Source of the DNA: Nocardia aurantia
GTDB taxonomy: Bacteria; Actinomycetota; Actinomycetes; Mycobacteriales; Mycobacteriaceae
Reading direction: 5' to 3'
Length of the DNA: 64,000 nucleotides
Assembly (NCBI RefSeq): GCF_009604425.1
Contig: NZ_WEGI01000014.1
Coordinates: 186,001 to 250,000, forward strand
Below, piece by piece: positions 17,354 to 25,162 of this stretch; the stretch's first letter is position 1; every line of letters begins with the position of its first letter. Under the pieces are notes generated by a model. The model was given only the letters and a program-made list of their open reading frames with translations, had not been told where the DNA came from and did not search any database. The position numbers and the translations under genes are program-made.

Positions 17354-17920
17354 TCATCGCTCGGCCGCCGCACGCCGCCGCTCGCGCAGGGCGCGCACCC
17401 GCCCTCGGCTGGCGCACGCCGGCGACGGGCACCACCGACGCCGCCCGCCCGCATTGACGAACACCGCGCGGCAATCACATTCGGGACAGACGGCGAGATC
17501 GTCGCGTTCGGGCCCGGTGAGATGATCGACGGCCTGCCGGGCGATGCGCGCCAGCGCCACGGACGTGGTCGCCGGAGCCGACCGCAACAGCCGATCGGCG
17601 GCGATCAGCTGCATCGGTTCCGGTTCGGTGCCGAGGTAGCATTGAAGGGCCGCAACACTTTCCGGCTCCGGCGGGGTACCGCCCGCCACAGCCAGCGCCA
17701 CCGGCCGCAGCGTCTCCCGCAATTCCCGGGCCGCCCGCACGTCGGCGTCGGTCGGTTCGGCCAGGGGCCTCAGCCCGCTGTGCTCCAGCCATGTGGCCAA
17801 CCGCCGCGGATCGGCGATACGTTCGATCGGATCGGCGCCGAAGGTGCGCCCGCTGGTGGCCAGCAGGTTCAGCCACGTGGCGCCGAGGTCGAAGCGAAAC
17901 GCCAGCCGGTCATCGGTCAC
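17354..17920 (-). CDS. ABATE/CGNR zinc-finger regulator with altered CGNR motif
   Basis: The protein has 188 residues from GTG 17920. The N-terminal part (about 5-130) is the alpha-helical ABATE stress-response domain (DLGATWLNLLATSGR start, a run of Arg/Leu-rich helices). The C-terminal zinc-finger-like region has CPECDCR, FVNAG and WCPSPACASRGRVRALRER. The usual CGNR is replaced by CASR, but the paired cysteines are kept. Members are thought to be DNA-binding regulators. A palindrome GTAACG-N7-CGTTAC (17930-17948) sits just before the start, pointing to self-control. The same site occurs twice before the CMD-phosphotriesterase pair at 9.2 kb. Confidence 0.82.
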   Translation of the reverse strand: MTDDRLAFRFDLGATWLNLLATSGRTFGADPIERIADPRRLATWLEHSGLRPLAEPTDADVRAARELRETLRPVALAVAGGTPPEPESVAALQCYLGTEPEPMQLIAADRLLRSAPATTSVALARIARQAVDHLTGPERDDLAVCPECDCRAVFVNAGGRRRWCPSPACASRGRVRALRERRRAAAER

Positions 17921-17929
17921 CGGCCCATT

Positions 17930-17948
17930 GTAACGATGCAGTCGTTAC
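17930..17948. promoter_or_regulatory. Operator GTAACG-N7-CGTTAC before the CGNR gene
   Basis: GTAACGA and TCGTTAC flank TGCAG, giving 7/7 pairing, 9 bases upstream of the CGNR start codon. It also lies 31 bases beyond the stop of the VOC gene at 17980, so both could be in one transcript. The half-sites and spacing are identical to those at 9209-9227 and 9240-9258. Confidence 0.7.
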
Positions 17949-17979
17949 CGGTGCCGTCGCGGGATCGAACGTGTTCACC

Positions 17980-18396
17980 TCAGGCCGCCACGCGGGCGCC
18001 GAGCACGTCGAGATAGTGCTGGTTGTACATGAAGGCGAGGATGTTGCCGAACGGGTCGGTGACGGAGGCCGTGACGAATCCCGGTCCGCGGTCGGTGGGT
18101 GCCTCGTGCACGGTGGCGCCGAGCGCGAGCAGCCGGTCCAGGGTGGCCTCGACGTCGTCGACGTGCCAATACACCACGGCGCCGGCGGGTGTGCCGTCGT
18201 GCCCGTGAGCGGCGAACCGGGCGTCGACGATGCCGAGCTCGTGCTGGTGATCGCCGAGCCGGAACTCGACGTAGACCGGAGCGCCGTGCATGTCGCGGGC
18301 GAAATAGGCTGCTGTGCCGAGGAATTCGGCGTACCAGTCGCGCGCGGCCGCGACGTCGGTGGCGAAGAGGTTGACGGTGGTGAGTCCACGCAACAT
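17980..18396 (-). CDS. VOC (glyoxalase/bleomycin-resistance fold) family protein
   Basis: The protein has 138 residues from ATG 18396, with AAAGGA upstream. It shows the two beta-alpha-beta-beta-beta halves of the vicinal oxygen chelate fold: TTVNLFATDVAAARDWYAEFLG at the start, YVEFRLGDHQHELGIVD, VVYWHVDDVEATLDRLLALGA and the end DPFGNILAFMYN. It may be a metal-dependent isomerase or dioxygenase, or a drug-binding protein. It is divergent from the WYL regulator, with a 25-base palindrome in the gap, so it is the likely target of that regulator. Confidence 0.88.
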   Translation of the reverse strand: MLRGLTTVNLFATDVAAARDWYAEFLGTAAYFARDMHGAPVYVEFRLGDHQHELGIVDARFAAHGHDGTPAGAVVYWHVDDVEATLDRLLALGATVHEAPTDRGPGFVTASVTDPFGNILAFMYNQHYLDVLGARVAA

Positions 18397-18443
18397 GGGA
18401 TGTCCTTTTCTCGGTCCGGCTGACAGGAACCATGCTCGTCGCG

Positions 18444-18468
18444 AAAGTGCTCAACAACTGAGCACTTT
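18444..18468. promoter_or_regulatory. 25-bp palindrome between the VOC gene and WYL regulator
   Basis: AAAGTGCTCA and TGAGCACTTT flank ACAAC, with perfect 10/10 arms. It is centred in the 90-base divergent gap, 18 bases from the WYL start and 47 from the VOC start. It is the best candidate operator for the WYL regulator. Confidence 0.75.
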
Positions 18469-18486
18469 TCGGCGGATACTTTTCTC

Positions 18487-19425
18487 GTGCGCGCTGATCG
18501 TTTGGTGGCAGTTCTGTTGTTGATGCAGTCGCGCGGCCGCGTGACCGCCGCCGAGGTCGCGCGGGAGTTGGAGGTGTCGGTGGCGACGGCGCGCCGAGAC
18601 CTCGAGGCCTTGTCGACGGCCGGGATCCCGGTGTACCCGCAGGCCGGTCGGGGTGGTGGGTGGTCGCTCGTCGGCGGGGCGCGGACGGATCTGTCGGGGT
18701 TGTCGGAGGGTGAGGCGCGGGCGTTGTTCCTGCTGCTCGGCCCCGCGGCGGGGTCGGCCGAGGCCAAGGGCGCCTTGCGGAAGTTGGTGCAGGCGCTGCC
18801 GCGCACCTTCCGCGCGGACGCCGTGGCCGCGGCGGAGGCGACCGTGGTGGACGACCGCCGGTGGGGTGAGCAGGACCGGGACCGGCCGCCCATGGTGGCC
18901 GAATTGCAGACCGCCGTGATCCGGCGACGGAAAGTCCGGGTGAGCTACGCCAACCACGCGGGCAAGCGCAGCGAATGGTTGCTCGACCCCCTCGGCCTGG
19001 TGGACAAGAACGCCACCTGGTACCTGGTGGCGGGCAGCGACCGAGGCCGGCGGACCTTCCGGGTGGACCGGATCCTCTCGATGCGATCCACCGACGAAAT
19101 CGCCCGGCGGCCGGATGATTTCACGCTGGAGCAGGCGTGGGACGAGGTCGTCGGCGAGATGGAGGAACGCAGGTCACGGCTGTGGGCGACGGTCATCGTT
19201 CCCGGGCGCTACGCCTACGTTCTGCGCGATCAGTTCGGTCGCCATGTCGAACAGGTCGGCCCGGTGGACGCCGAACAGGTGCGGGTACGTGTCGGCGCCC
19301 CGACCGCACTCGACATCGCCCGGCACCTGGCAGGCTGGGGCACGATGATCGACGTCACGGAACCCGAGCCCGTCCGCGCCGAACTCGCGCGGATCGGCGC
19401 CGAACTGTCCGCCCGGTACCGCTGA
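18487..19425 (+). CDS. YafY/DeoR-type regulator with WYL domain
   Basis: The protein has 312 residues from GTG 18487. The N-terminal winged helix-turn-helix (about 1-60) reads RADRLVAVLLLMQSRGRVTAAEVARELEVS then ATARRDLEALSTAGIPVY. The WYL domain (about 140-215) has VSYANHAGKRSEWLLDPLGLVDKNATWYLVAGSD and FRVDRI. A WCX-like C-terminal part follows. WYL domains sense small ligands or nucleic acid in known members. It is divergent from the VOC gene, which it probably represses through the palindrome at 18444-18468. Confidence 0.92.
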   Translation: MRADRLVAVLLLMQSRGRVTAAEVARELEVSVATARRDLEALSTAGIPVYPQAGRGGGWSLVGGARTDLSGLSEGEARALFLLLGPAAGSAEAKGALRKLVQALPRTFRADAVAAAEATVVDDRRWGEQDRDRPPMVAELQTAVIRRRKVRVSYANHAGKRSEWLLDPLGLVDKNATWYLVAGSDRGRRTFRVDRILSMRSTDEIARRPDDFTLEQAWDEVVGEMEERRSRLWATVIVPGRYAYVLRDQFGRHVEQVGPVDAEQVRVRVGAPTALDIARHLAGWGTMIDVTEPEPVRAELARIGAELSARYR

Positions 19426-19467
19426 CCGGCGCCGCATCCGGGGTCAGGGCCGGGCCGTCGCGGCCGA

Positions 19468-19908
19468 TCACGACCTGTTGCCGCGGTGGCCTTCGAGAAT
19501 GTGGGCATAGGGATCGTCGTCGGCGCTCACTTGTTCCGGCATCGGATAGTAGGTCTTGATCAGCAGGTTGCCTTCGTGATCCCACGCGAAGGTCTCGATG
19601 CTGTGGACCATGATCACGTCGTCACCGGTGCCGAATCGGTTCTCACACACCCAGGCCATCTCGTCACCGTTGACCTGCACGGTCAGCATGGTGATCCGCA
19701 GCAGGTGCTGGAACAGATCCCACGCGTGGGTGGTGACGGTGTCGAAACCGGTTTTCTCCTCCGTGCCGACCGGATCGAACAGGCGCACGTCGGCCGGGAT
19801 GATGGTACGCCACGAGGCCACCCATTCGTCCTTGCGGCCGGCGTTCCACAACTCGGCATGCTTCGCCGCATGAGCCAGCCGTGCTTCGCGGGTGGGAACT
19901 TTCGTCAT
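19468..19908 (-). CDS. SnoaL/NTF2-fold protein
   Basis: The protein has 146 residues from ATG 19908, with AAAGG upstream. The sequence is a cone-shaped NTF2-like fold: an N-terminal helix pair (AKHAELWNAGRKDEWVASW), then DVRLFDPVGTEEKTGFDTV and strands to the end (DDVIMVHSIETFAWDHEGNLLIKTYY). Such proteins act as small hydrolases, isomerases or ligand binders. Upstream, GACACCTGTC around 19974-19983 is a short palindrome that may be an operator. I cannot name a function. Confidence 0.8.
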   Translation of the reverse strand: MTKVPTREARLAHAAKHAELWNAGRKDEWVASWRTIIPADVRLFDPVGTEEKTGFDTVTTHAWDLFQHLLRITMLTVQVNGDEMAWVCENRFGTGDDVIMVHSIETFAWDHEGNLLIKTYYPMPEQVSADDDPYAHILEGHRGNRS

Positions 19909-20047
19909 GGTCGAGCCTTTCTTCCCGTCCCGGCAGACGACCCCACGCCACCAGCCGGTCGGACACTAGAATAGACACCTGTCCGTAACTGACTCAACCA
20001 TCGAGCGCACGACACCCTCAGGCCCCGCGCAGCGGCGCATCCGATCC

Positions 20048-20926
20048 TCAGGCGCGGATGTTCTCCAGGTCGTCGAGCAGACCGGGGTGCTTCGGCTGCC
20101 AGCCGAGGGTTTCGCGGGTGTAGGTGCCGGAGGCCGGCTGGTCCATCGCGAAGATCGGGCCGAACGGGCCGAAATCCTCGGCCGGGACGGACTCGACCGG
20201 CAGGCCCAGCCGGCGCCCGATGACGGCGGCGATGTCGCGCACCGCGTCTCCCTCGTCGGCGACGGCGTGCCAGGACGTCCCCGCCGGCGCCGACTCGAGG
20301 GCGAGCCGGAACAGCACCGCCGCGTCCAGGGCGTGCACGGCGGGCCAGCGCTGGGTGCCGTCGCCGGGATAACCCGCGACGCCCGTGCGGCGCGCCCGGT
20401 CGGTCAGCAGGCCGGCGAATCCGCCCTTGCCCTCGTTGTGCACGGTGCGCGGCATCCGGACCGCCGTGGCGCGCACACCGCGCGAGGCCAGTTCCAGCAG
20501 CGCGCCGACCGATCGGGCGCGGCCCGCGACGGGTCCCTCGGCCGGTAGCGGATCGCTTTCCACGGACATGCGGCCCGGCACCCACGGCGTGCCCGAGACG
20601 GCGACGATCGGGCGATCGCTCCCGATCAGCTCGTCGCCCAGCGCGGCCAGGGCGGCGCTCTCCTCGGCGATGGCCCGCACGAGCCCGTCCGCGTCGCCGT
20701 GGTGGTCGAAGGCGAGGCTGATCACGCCGTCGGACCGCGCCGCACCGGCGCGCAGAGCGTCGAGATCGGCGATCGAGCCGCGCAGCACCTCGGCGCCGAC
20801 GTCCGTGAGCGTTCTCGCCGAGGCGTCCGAACGCGCCAGCGCGAGCACGGTGTGCCCGCTACCGAGCAGTTCGGAAATGACGGCGGAGCCGATCGTGCCG
20901 GTTCCGCCTGTGACGAAGACATGCAT
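20048..20926 (-). CDS. NAD(P)-binding epimerase/dehydratase-like protein (extended SDR)
   Basis: The protein has 292 residues. The nucleotide-binding motif GGTGTIG is at residues 7-13 (MHVFVTGGTGTIGSAVISELL), with an acidic-strand pattern typical of extended SDRs (ALARSDASARTL). No clear YxxxK pair is visible, which is common in this atypical group. The late segment VHALDAAVLFRLALESAPAGTSWHAV resembles NAD-dependent epimerases. It is divergent from a TetR gene, with a 44-base palindrome between them, and is almost certainly that regulator's target. Confidence 0.87.
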   Translation of the reverse strand: MHVFVTGGTGTIGSAVISELLGSGHTVLALARSDASARTLTDVGAEVLRGSIADLDALRAGAARSDGVISLAFDHHGDADGLVRAIAEESAALAALGDELIGSDRPIVAVSGTPWVPGRMSVESDPLPAEGPVAGRARSVGALLELASRGVRATAVRMPRTVHNEGKGGFAGLLTDRARRTGVAGYPGDGTQRWPAVHALDAAVLFRLALESAPAGTSWHAVADEGDAVRDIAAVIGRRLGLPVESVPAEDFGPFGPIFAMDQPASGTYTRETLGWQPKHPGLLDDLENIRA

Positions 20927-20966
20927 GGGAGTTCTCCAGGAAGGTGATGGGACTGTTGTCTCATCA

Positions 20967-21010
20967 CCGTAGCAGAGGGATGGGACACGTGTCGCATCAC
21001 TCTGCTACGG
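20967..21010. promoter_or_regulatory. 44-bp palindrome between the epimerase-like and TetR genes
   Basis: The arms pair at 20 of 22 positions around the core GACACGTGTC (20984-20993). The outer arms are CCGTAGCAGAG and CTCTGCTACGG. It ends 7 bases before the TetR start codon. The length suits two TetR dimers, as in QacR-type operators. Confidence 0.8.
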
Positions 21011-21017
21011 TACCGGC

Positions 21018-21593
21018 ATGGCTCGATGGGAACCCGGAGCGCGCGAACGCATGGTCGTCGCGGCCGTGGACCTGTTCATTGAACAGGGCTACGACGTCAC
21101 CACCGTGGCGCAGATCGCCGAACGCGCCGGCGTCACCCGCAGTACCTTCTTCCGGCACTTCTCCGACAAGCGCGATGTCCTGGTCGCGGGGCAGGCGACC
21201 CTGAGTCATCTGCTCGCCGAGGGGATCGAGCAGGCCCCCGCGAGCGCCGGCCCCCTGGAGGCGGTGGCCGCCGGCCTGGAGCGCGCCTCGAACGAAATGG
21301 GCCCGCTGAACCGGGAACTCGGCCCCCGGCTGAAGGCCGCCGTCGCGGCCAGCGCCGAACTCCGGGAACGGGACGCACTCAAGCACATCGGGCTCGCCGA
21401 CGCGATGACCACCGCGCTCCTCGCCCGCGGCGTCCCCGAGCCGGCCGCCCATCTCGCGGCCGAGATGGGGGTTCTCGCGTTCAAGCGCGGCTATGCCCGC
21501 TGGTCCGAAACAGACTCCGGCACAACCGGTCTCGCACCGTACACGGTGGCCGCCCTGGCGGAACTGCGGGCCGCCGGCGCGGCGCTGGGCTGA
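21018..21593 (+). CDS. TetR family transcriptional regulator
   Basis: The protein has 191 residues. The N-terminal TetR domain (about 8-55) has ARERMVVAAVDLFIEQGYDVTTVAQIAERAG followed by VTRSTFFRHFSDKRDVL. The ligand domain runs from about 70 to 190. It is divergent from the epimerase-like gene and probably represses it and itself through the 44-base palindrome. Confidence 0.93.
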   Translation: MARWEPGARERMVVAAVDLFIEQGYDVTTVAQIAERAGVTRSTFFRHFSDKRDVLVAGQATLSHLLAEGIEQAPASAGPLEAVAAGLERASNEMGPLNRELGPRLKAAVAASAELRERDALKHIGLADAMTTALLARGVPEPAAHLAAEMGVLAFKRGYARWSETDSGTTGLAPYTVAALAELRAAGAALG

Positions 21594-21674
21594 CCCGCAC
21601 CGCGAATTCCCCGGGCCGGGAGGCGATTCGCCGCCGCTCCGCGGCTTCCGGCCGCCGGTGGCACCGGTCGCGAT

Positions 21675-22061
21675 TCAGGCCCGCGGACCCTCGTCGGCGG
21701 CCGGCTCGACGAAGGTCCACATCCGGGTGATCCGCCCGTCGGCCACGGTGGCGATATCGGTCCCGCGGGCCTGCGCGACATCGTCGGCGCCGCGCAGCTC
21801 CCAGGCGATCCGGCCGAGATCGCCGACCGCCGAGGGCGCGCCCGCCGCGGCGAAGTGCGACCGCGGGAACATGGTCAGCACCCGTTCTGCCGCGGCGTCG
21901 ATGCCGGCGTGGCCGGTGACGGTGCCCTCATGGTCGGTGAATTGCGCGTCGGGCGTGAACAACTCGGCGATCACCGCGCGCCGAACGTCGCCGTCTCGTT
22001 CGCCGAACACCTCGAACAGGTTGCGCCGCACGAGTTCACCGATCCGGTCCTCGGTCGTCAC
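21675..22061 (-). CDS. SnoaL/NTF2-fold protein, second gene of a TetR unit
   Basis: The protein has 128 residues. The GTG at 22061 overlaps the TetR stop as GTGA, so the two are translated together. The fold is SnoaL-like: RRNLFEVFGERDGDVRRAVIAELFTPDAQFTDHEGTVTGHAGI, then GRIAWELRGADDVAQARGTDIATVADGRITRMWTFVE. That final pattern is typical of SnoaL-like polyketide-cyclase relatives. Its role is unknown, though it may act on the same substrate as the divergent SDR. Confidence 0.83.
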   Translation of the reverse strand: MTTEDRIGELVRRNLFEVFGERDGDVRRAVIAELFTPDAQFTDHEGTVTGHAGIDAAAERVLTMFPRSHFAAAGAPSAVGDLGRIAWELRGADDVAQARGTDIATVADGRITRMWTFVEPAADEGPRA

Positions 22062-22675
22062 GGTCGATCCTCCACTGTCGCTGGGTGACCGGCCGCGAGC
22101 ATCGCCACAGCGGAGTCGGCGATCGCGCGCAGCGCGGGTTCGGAATGGCCGGCGCGGCCGAGCGCCTCGATGCCGCGCAGGACGGCGAGCAGCAGCGCGC
22201 CGCCGGCGCCGGGGTCGAGATCCGAGCGCGCGTCGCCGGCGGCCTGCGCGGCGCGCAGGCATTCGGTCAGCGCCTGCTCGTAGATCCGGTAGGCGGCCGC
22301 CGAGATCCGCGCCACGTCGGGATCCCGGTCGGCGAGTTCCGCGGTGGCCTTGGCCAGCAGGCAGCCGCGGCGCGAGGCCACCGGGTCGGCGGTCTTCCCG
22401 CGGAGATGACGCCGCAACCGCGCGAACGCCTCCCGATCGGCGCCCGCCAACTCGGTGCGCACCGCGGCCATCTCCTCGTCGCAATACTGCTCGAACGCCC
22501 GCAGGAACAGTCCGTGCTTGTCACCGAACGCCCCGTACAGACTGCTGCGGGGCAGTCCGGTCGCCGCGGTGAGCTGCTCGACGGAGGTCGCGGTGTAGCC
22601 ATGGTCGTGGAACGTCTCGCGGGCATGCCGCGCGACGGTCGACTCGTCGAAGGTTCTCGGTCTGGCCACGCTCAC
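22058..22675 (-). CDS. TetR family transcriptional regulator
   Basis: The protein has 205 residues from GTG 22675, with GTG 22669 also possible. The TetR DNA-binding domain (about 5-55) has DESTVARHARETFHDHGYTATSVEQLTAATG and LPRSSLYGAFGDKHGLF. The C-terminal half (about 80-195) resembles the TetR_C domain of YcdC/AcrR-like members. It is divergent from the SDR at 22761. Two palindromes GGAA-N6-TTCC in the gap are its likely binding sites. The downstream SnoaL gene overlaps its stop. Confidence 0.92.
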   Translation of the reverse strand: MSVARPRTFDESTVARHARETFHDHGYTATSVEQLTAATGLPRSSLYGAFGDKHGLFLRAFEQYCDEEMAAVRTELAGADREAFARLRRHLRGKTADPVASRRGCLLAKATAELADRDPDVARISAAAYRIYEQALTECLRAAQAAGDARSDLDPGAGGALLLAVLRGIEALGRAGHSEPALRAIADSAVAMLAAGHPATVEDRP

Positions 22676-22690
22676 CAGCCTATCAGTTTT

Positions 22691-22704
22691 GGAATGAACG
22701 TTCC
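22691..22704. promoter_or_regulatory. TetR-type operator, copy 1
   Basis: GGAATGAACGTTCC is an imperfect palindrome 16 bases upstream of the TetR start. A sister copy lies 35 bases further on. Together they cover the divergent promoters of the TetR and SDR genes. Confidence 0.6.
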
Positions 22705-22725
22705 TGATATCGTGTTGCAAGATCG

Positions 22726-22739
22726 GGAACGAACATTCC
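22726..22739. promoter_or_regulatory. TetR-type operator, copy 2
   Basis: GGAACGAACATTCC matches copy 1 at 12 of 14 positions. It lies 21 bases upstream of the SDR start codon. Confidence 0.6.
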
Positions 22740-22760
22740 ATAACTCGTGAGGAGCGGCAC

Positions 22761-23510
22761 ATGAGCACGACCCTGGACGGCAAGGTAGCGGTCGTCACCG
22801 GCGCGACCAGCGGCATCGGCCTGGCCATCGCCCAGCGCTTCGCCGCGGAGGGTGCGCGGTTGTTCATCACCGGGCGGCGCCCGGAGGCGCTGCGGGCCGC
22901 GGTCGAGCAGATCGGCGGCGACGTGACGGGCGTGCGCGCCGACGCCGCGGTCCCCGCGGACCTCGACGCGCTCTACGCGACCGTGCGGGAACAGGCCGGT
23001 CACATCGACGCGCTGGTCGCGAACGCGGGCGGCGGGACCTTCGTCCCGCTCGGCGAGATCACCGAGGAGCACTATCACGAGACCTTCGACGCGAACGTCA
23101 AGGGCACCCTGTTCACCGTGCAGGGCGCGCTGCCACTGCTGGTGGACGGCGCCTCCGTCGTCCTGATGAGCTCGACCACGTCCGTCCTGGGCGGAGCGGC
23201 CTTCAGCGTCTACGCCGCCTCCAAGGCCGCGATCCGGAACTTCGCGCGCAGTTGGGCCCTGGATCTGAAGGACCGTCACGTCCGCGTCAACGCGCTCGCC
23301 CCGGGACCGACACGGACGCCGGGCCTGCTCGGCCTGGTTCCCGACGATCAGCAGCAGGGCCTGCTCGACAACCTCGCGGGTGACGTCCCGCTCGGACGCG
23401 TGGCCGATCCGGCCGAGATCGCCGGTGCCGCTCTGTTTCTCGTCTCACCGGACGCGTCCTTCGTCAACGGCACCGAGCTCTTCGCCGACGGCGGGCAGGC
23501 CCAGGTCTGA
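22761..23510 (+). CDS. SDR family oxidoreductase
   Basis: The protein has 249 residues. Cofactor motif TGATSGIG is at residues 13-20, NAG at 88-90, catalytic Ser137/138, Tyr151 and Lys155 (YAASK), then PGPTRTPG, and an end close to the classical FADGG. It is a complete, classical short-chain dehydrogenase. It is divergent from TetR 22058-22675 with two operators in the gap, so it is probably induced by the TetR ligand. The substrate is unknown. Confidence 0.93.
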   Translation: MSTTLDGKVAVVTGATSGIGLAIAQRFAAEGARLFITGRRPEALRAAVEQIGGDVTGVRADAAVPADLDALYATVREQAGHIDALVANAGGGTFVPLGEITEEHYHETFDANVKGTLFTVQGALPLLVDGASVVLMSSTTSVLGGAAFSVYAASKAAIRNFARSWALDLKDRHVRVNALAPGPTRTPGLLGLVPDDQQQGLLDNLAGDVPLGRVADPAEIAGAALFLVSPDASFVNGTELFADGGQAQV

Positions 23511-23534
23511 CGGGGTGTCCGGCCCGGTGGAATC

Positions 23535-25037
23535 TCAGTCGAGATGGCGCAGTTCCGGCCACATCTGCGCCCAGCTGCCGTGTGGTGCGCGGCAGCGGTA
23601 GATGGCGGCGTGGTCGGAGGTCTCCTCGTTCGACAGCCTGTCCGGCAGGGTGATCGGGGCCAGCACCGTGACATCCGACCAGAAGCGGCGCAGATAGGTC
23701 GCCTCGAACTCGCCCACGCAGAGCGCGGTGTCCGGGGTGCCGGGCGGTGGTCCCCACAGCAGATAATTGTTGTGGGCGCTCACGACCGGATTGCGCAGCC
23801 CGCGTGGCGGTCCGAGCAGCTCGAGCGCTCCGGCCTCGCCGTAGTTGCTGGTGAAAATCGGTGTGCCGGGCGGTAATTCGGCCACCGCGCGGATCACTTG
23901 ATCGGTGTATCCGGGCCAGCCGTAGGTCTCCATCGGCTCCGGGTCGACCGAGCGCAGCGCCGACGAGACGGCCGAGGTGAGGACCGGCAGCCCGATCAGC
24001 ACCGCGGCCAGTCCGCACGCCACCATCGCGATCGGCCACGCGACCCGCCCGGCGTCCTTCGCCTCGACGCGCACGGCTCCGGCGGCGAACAGGCCGACCA
24101 GCACGGGGGCGAGGTAGTACCCCTTGCCGCCACCGGCGGTGAACAGCACCAGCGCCACCACCGCGACCACCAGCAACCAGCGGTGTTCCCGCCCGTCCGC
24201 CGACCACAGCCGCCGCACCCCGGCCACCCAGAGCACCACCAGGGGAGGCCCGGCCAGGAGCAGCAGCGTCACCGGCAACTCGGCCGCCGAGCCGAGGACT
24301 CCGCCCTGCTTCTCGGACAACCGCTGCGCCATATGCACATTCGCCCATTCGTGGCGCGCGTCCCAGATCAGATTCGGCACGGCAAGCAGCCCCGCGACGC
24401 CACCGGCCAGCCAGGGGCCCGGGCCGCGCAGAACCTCCCGGCGGAGCATGACCAGGCCCGCCACGATGCCGAGCAACAATACGGCCAGGGTGTTCTTGTT
24501 CTCCAGGCCGATTCCGGCGACGAACCCGGCGGACAGCCACGCGCCGAGGGTGCCGCGGCGCAGCGCCCGCGCCACCAGCACCAGCACGGCCGCCCAGGCC
24601 AGCTGATCCAGCACGGTGGTGCCGAACAGCATCGAGCCCGCGACGAACACCGGCGAGGCGGCGACGGCCCCCGCGGCGAGCACCTGCGCGCGGCGCCGGC
24701 CGCCGAACTCCGCGGCCAGCACCGCCGCCAGCAGCACGCACCCGACCTGCGCCGCGATCGCCAGGATCCGCAGCGGCAGCACACCACCGGGCAGGGCGGC
24801 CGCGGCGCGGGCCAGCAGGGGAGCGAGCGGCGGCTGATCGACGTAACCCCAGTCCGGATGCCGTCCGCAGATCACGTAGTAGAACTCGTCGCGGTGCCAG
24901 CCGAACCGGGCGGCGATCGCCAGATGCACGAGGCCGGTCACGGCGGCCACCAGCACAACCGGCCGCCAGTGCGGCGATGGACGGTCCAGGAGTTCGCCGC
25001 GTCGGGTGTTCGGTTCGGGGAGTTCGGGTTTCGTCAT
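23535..25037 (-). CDS. Glycosyltransferase family 39-like membrane protein
   Basis: The protein has 500 residues from ATG 25037 with no strong ribosome site. There are about ten to twelve hydrophobic segments. The first outside loop carries the acidic motif HRDEFYYVICGRHPDWGYVDQPPLAPLLARA, diagnostic of the GT39/ArnT-like (PMT_2) superfamily, which transfers sugars from a polyprenyl phosphate donor at the outer face of the membrane. The C-terminal soluble part (about 390-500) has a PEPMETYGWPGY-like segment. The acceptor is not known. The gene overlaps none of its neighbours and is probably expressed alone. Confidence 0.85.
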   Translation of the reverse strand: MTKPELPEPNTRRGELLDRPSPHWRPVVLVAAVTGLVHLAIAARFGWHRDEFYYVICGRHPDWGYVDQPPLAPLLARAAAALPGGVLPLRILAIAAQVGCVLLAAVLAAEFGGRRRAQVLAAGAVAASPVFVAGSMLFGTTVLDQLAWAAVLVLVARALRRGTLGAWLSAGFVAGIGLENKNTLAVLLLGIVAGLVMLRREVLRGPGPWLAGGVAGLLAVPNLIWDARHEWANVHMAQRLSEKQGGVLGSAAELPVTLLLLAGPPLVVLWVAGVRRLWSADGREHRWLLVVAVVALVLFTAGGGKGYYLAPVLVGLFAAGAVRVEAKDAGRVAWPIAMVACGLAAVLIGLPVLTSAVSSALRSVDPEPMETYGWPGYTDQVIRAVAELPPGTPIFTSNYGEAGALELLGPPRGLRNPVVSAHNNYLLWGPPPGTPDTALCVGEFEATYLRRFWSDVTVLAPITLPDRLSNEETSDHAAIYRCRAPHGSWAQMWPELRHLD

Positions 25038-25162
25038 CGAGCCGGCACGCCCCGGCCCGGATACACCACACTCACGATCCCCGCCGCCGAGCGGACCGTC
25101 ACCTGCCCGGACATCCACCCACCGTAGAACGGCCGAGCCGGGCCGGTCAATCGCGTTGACCG

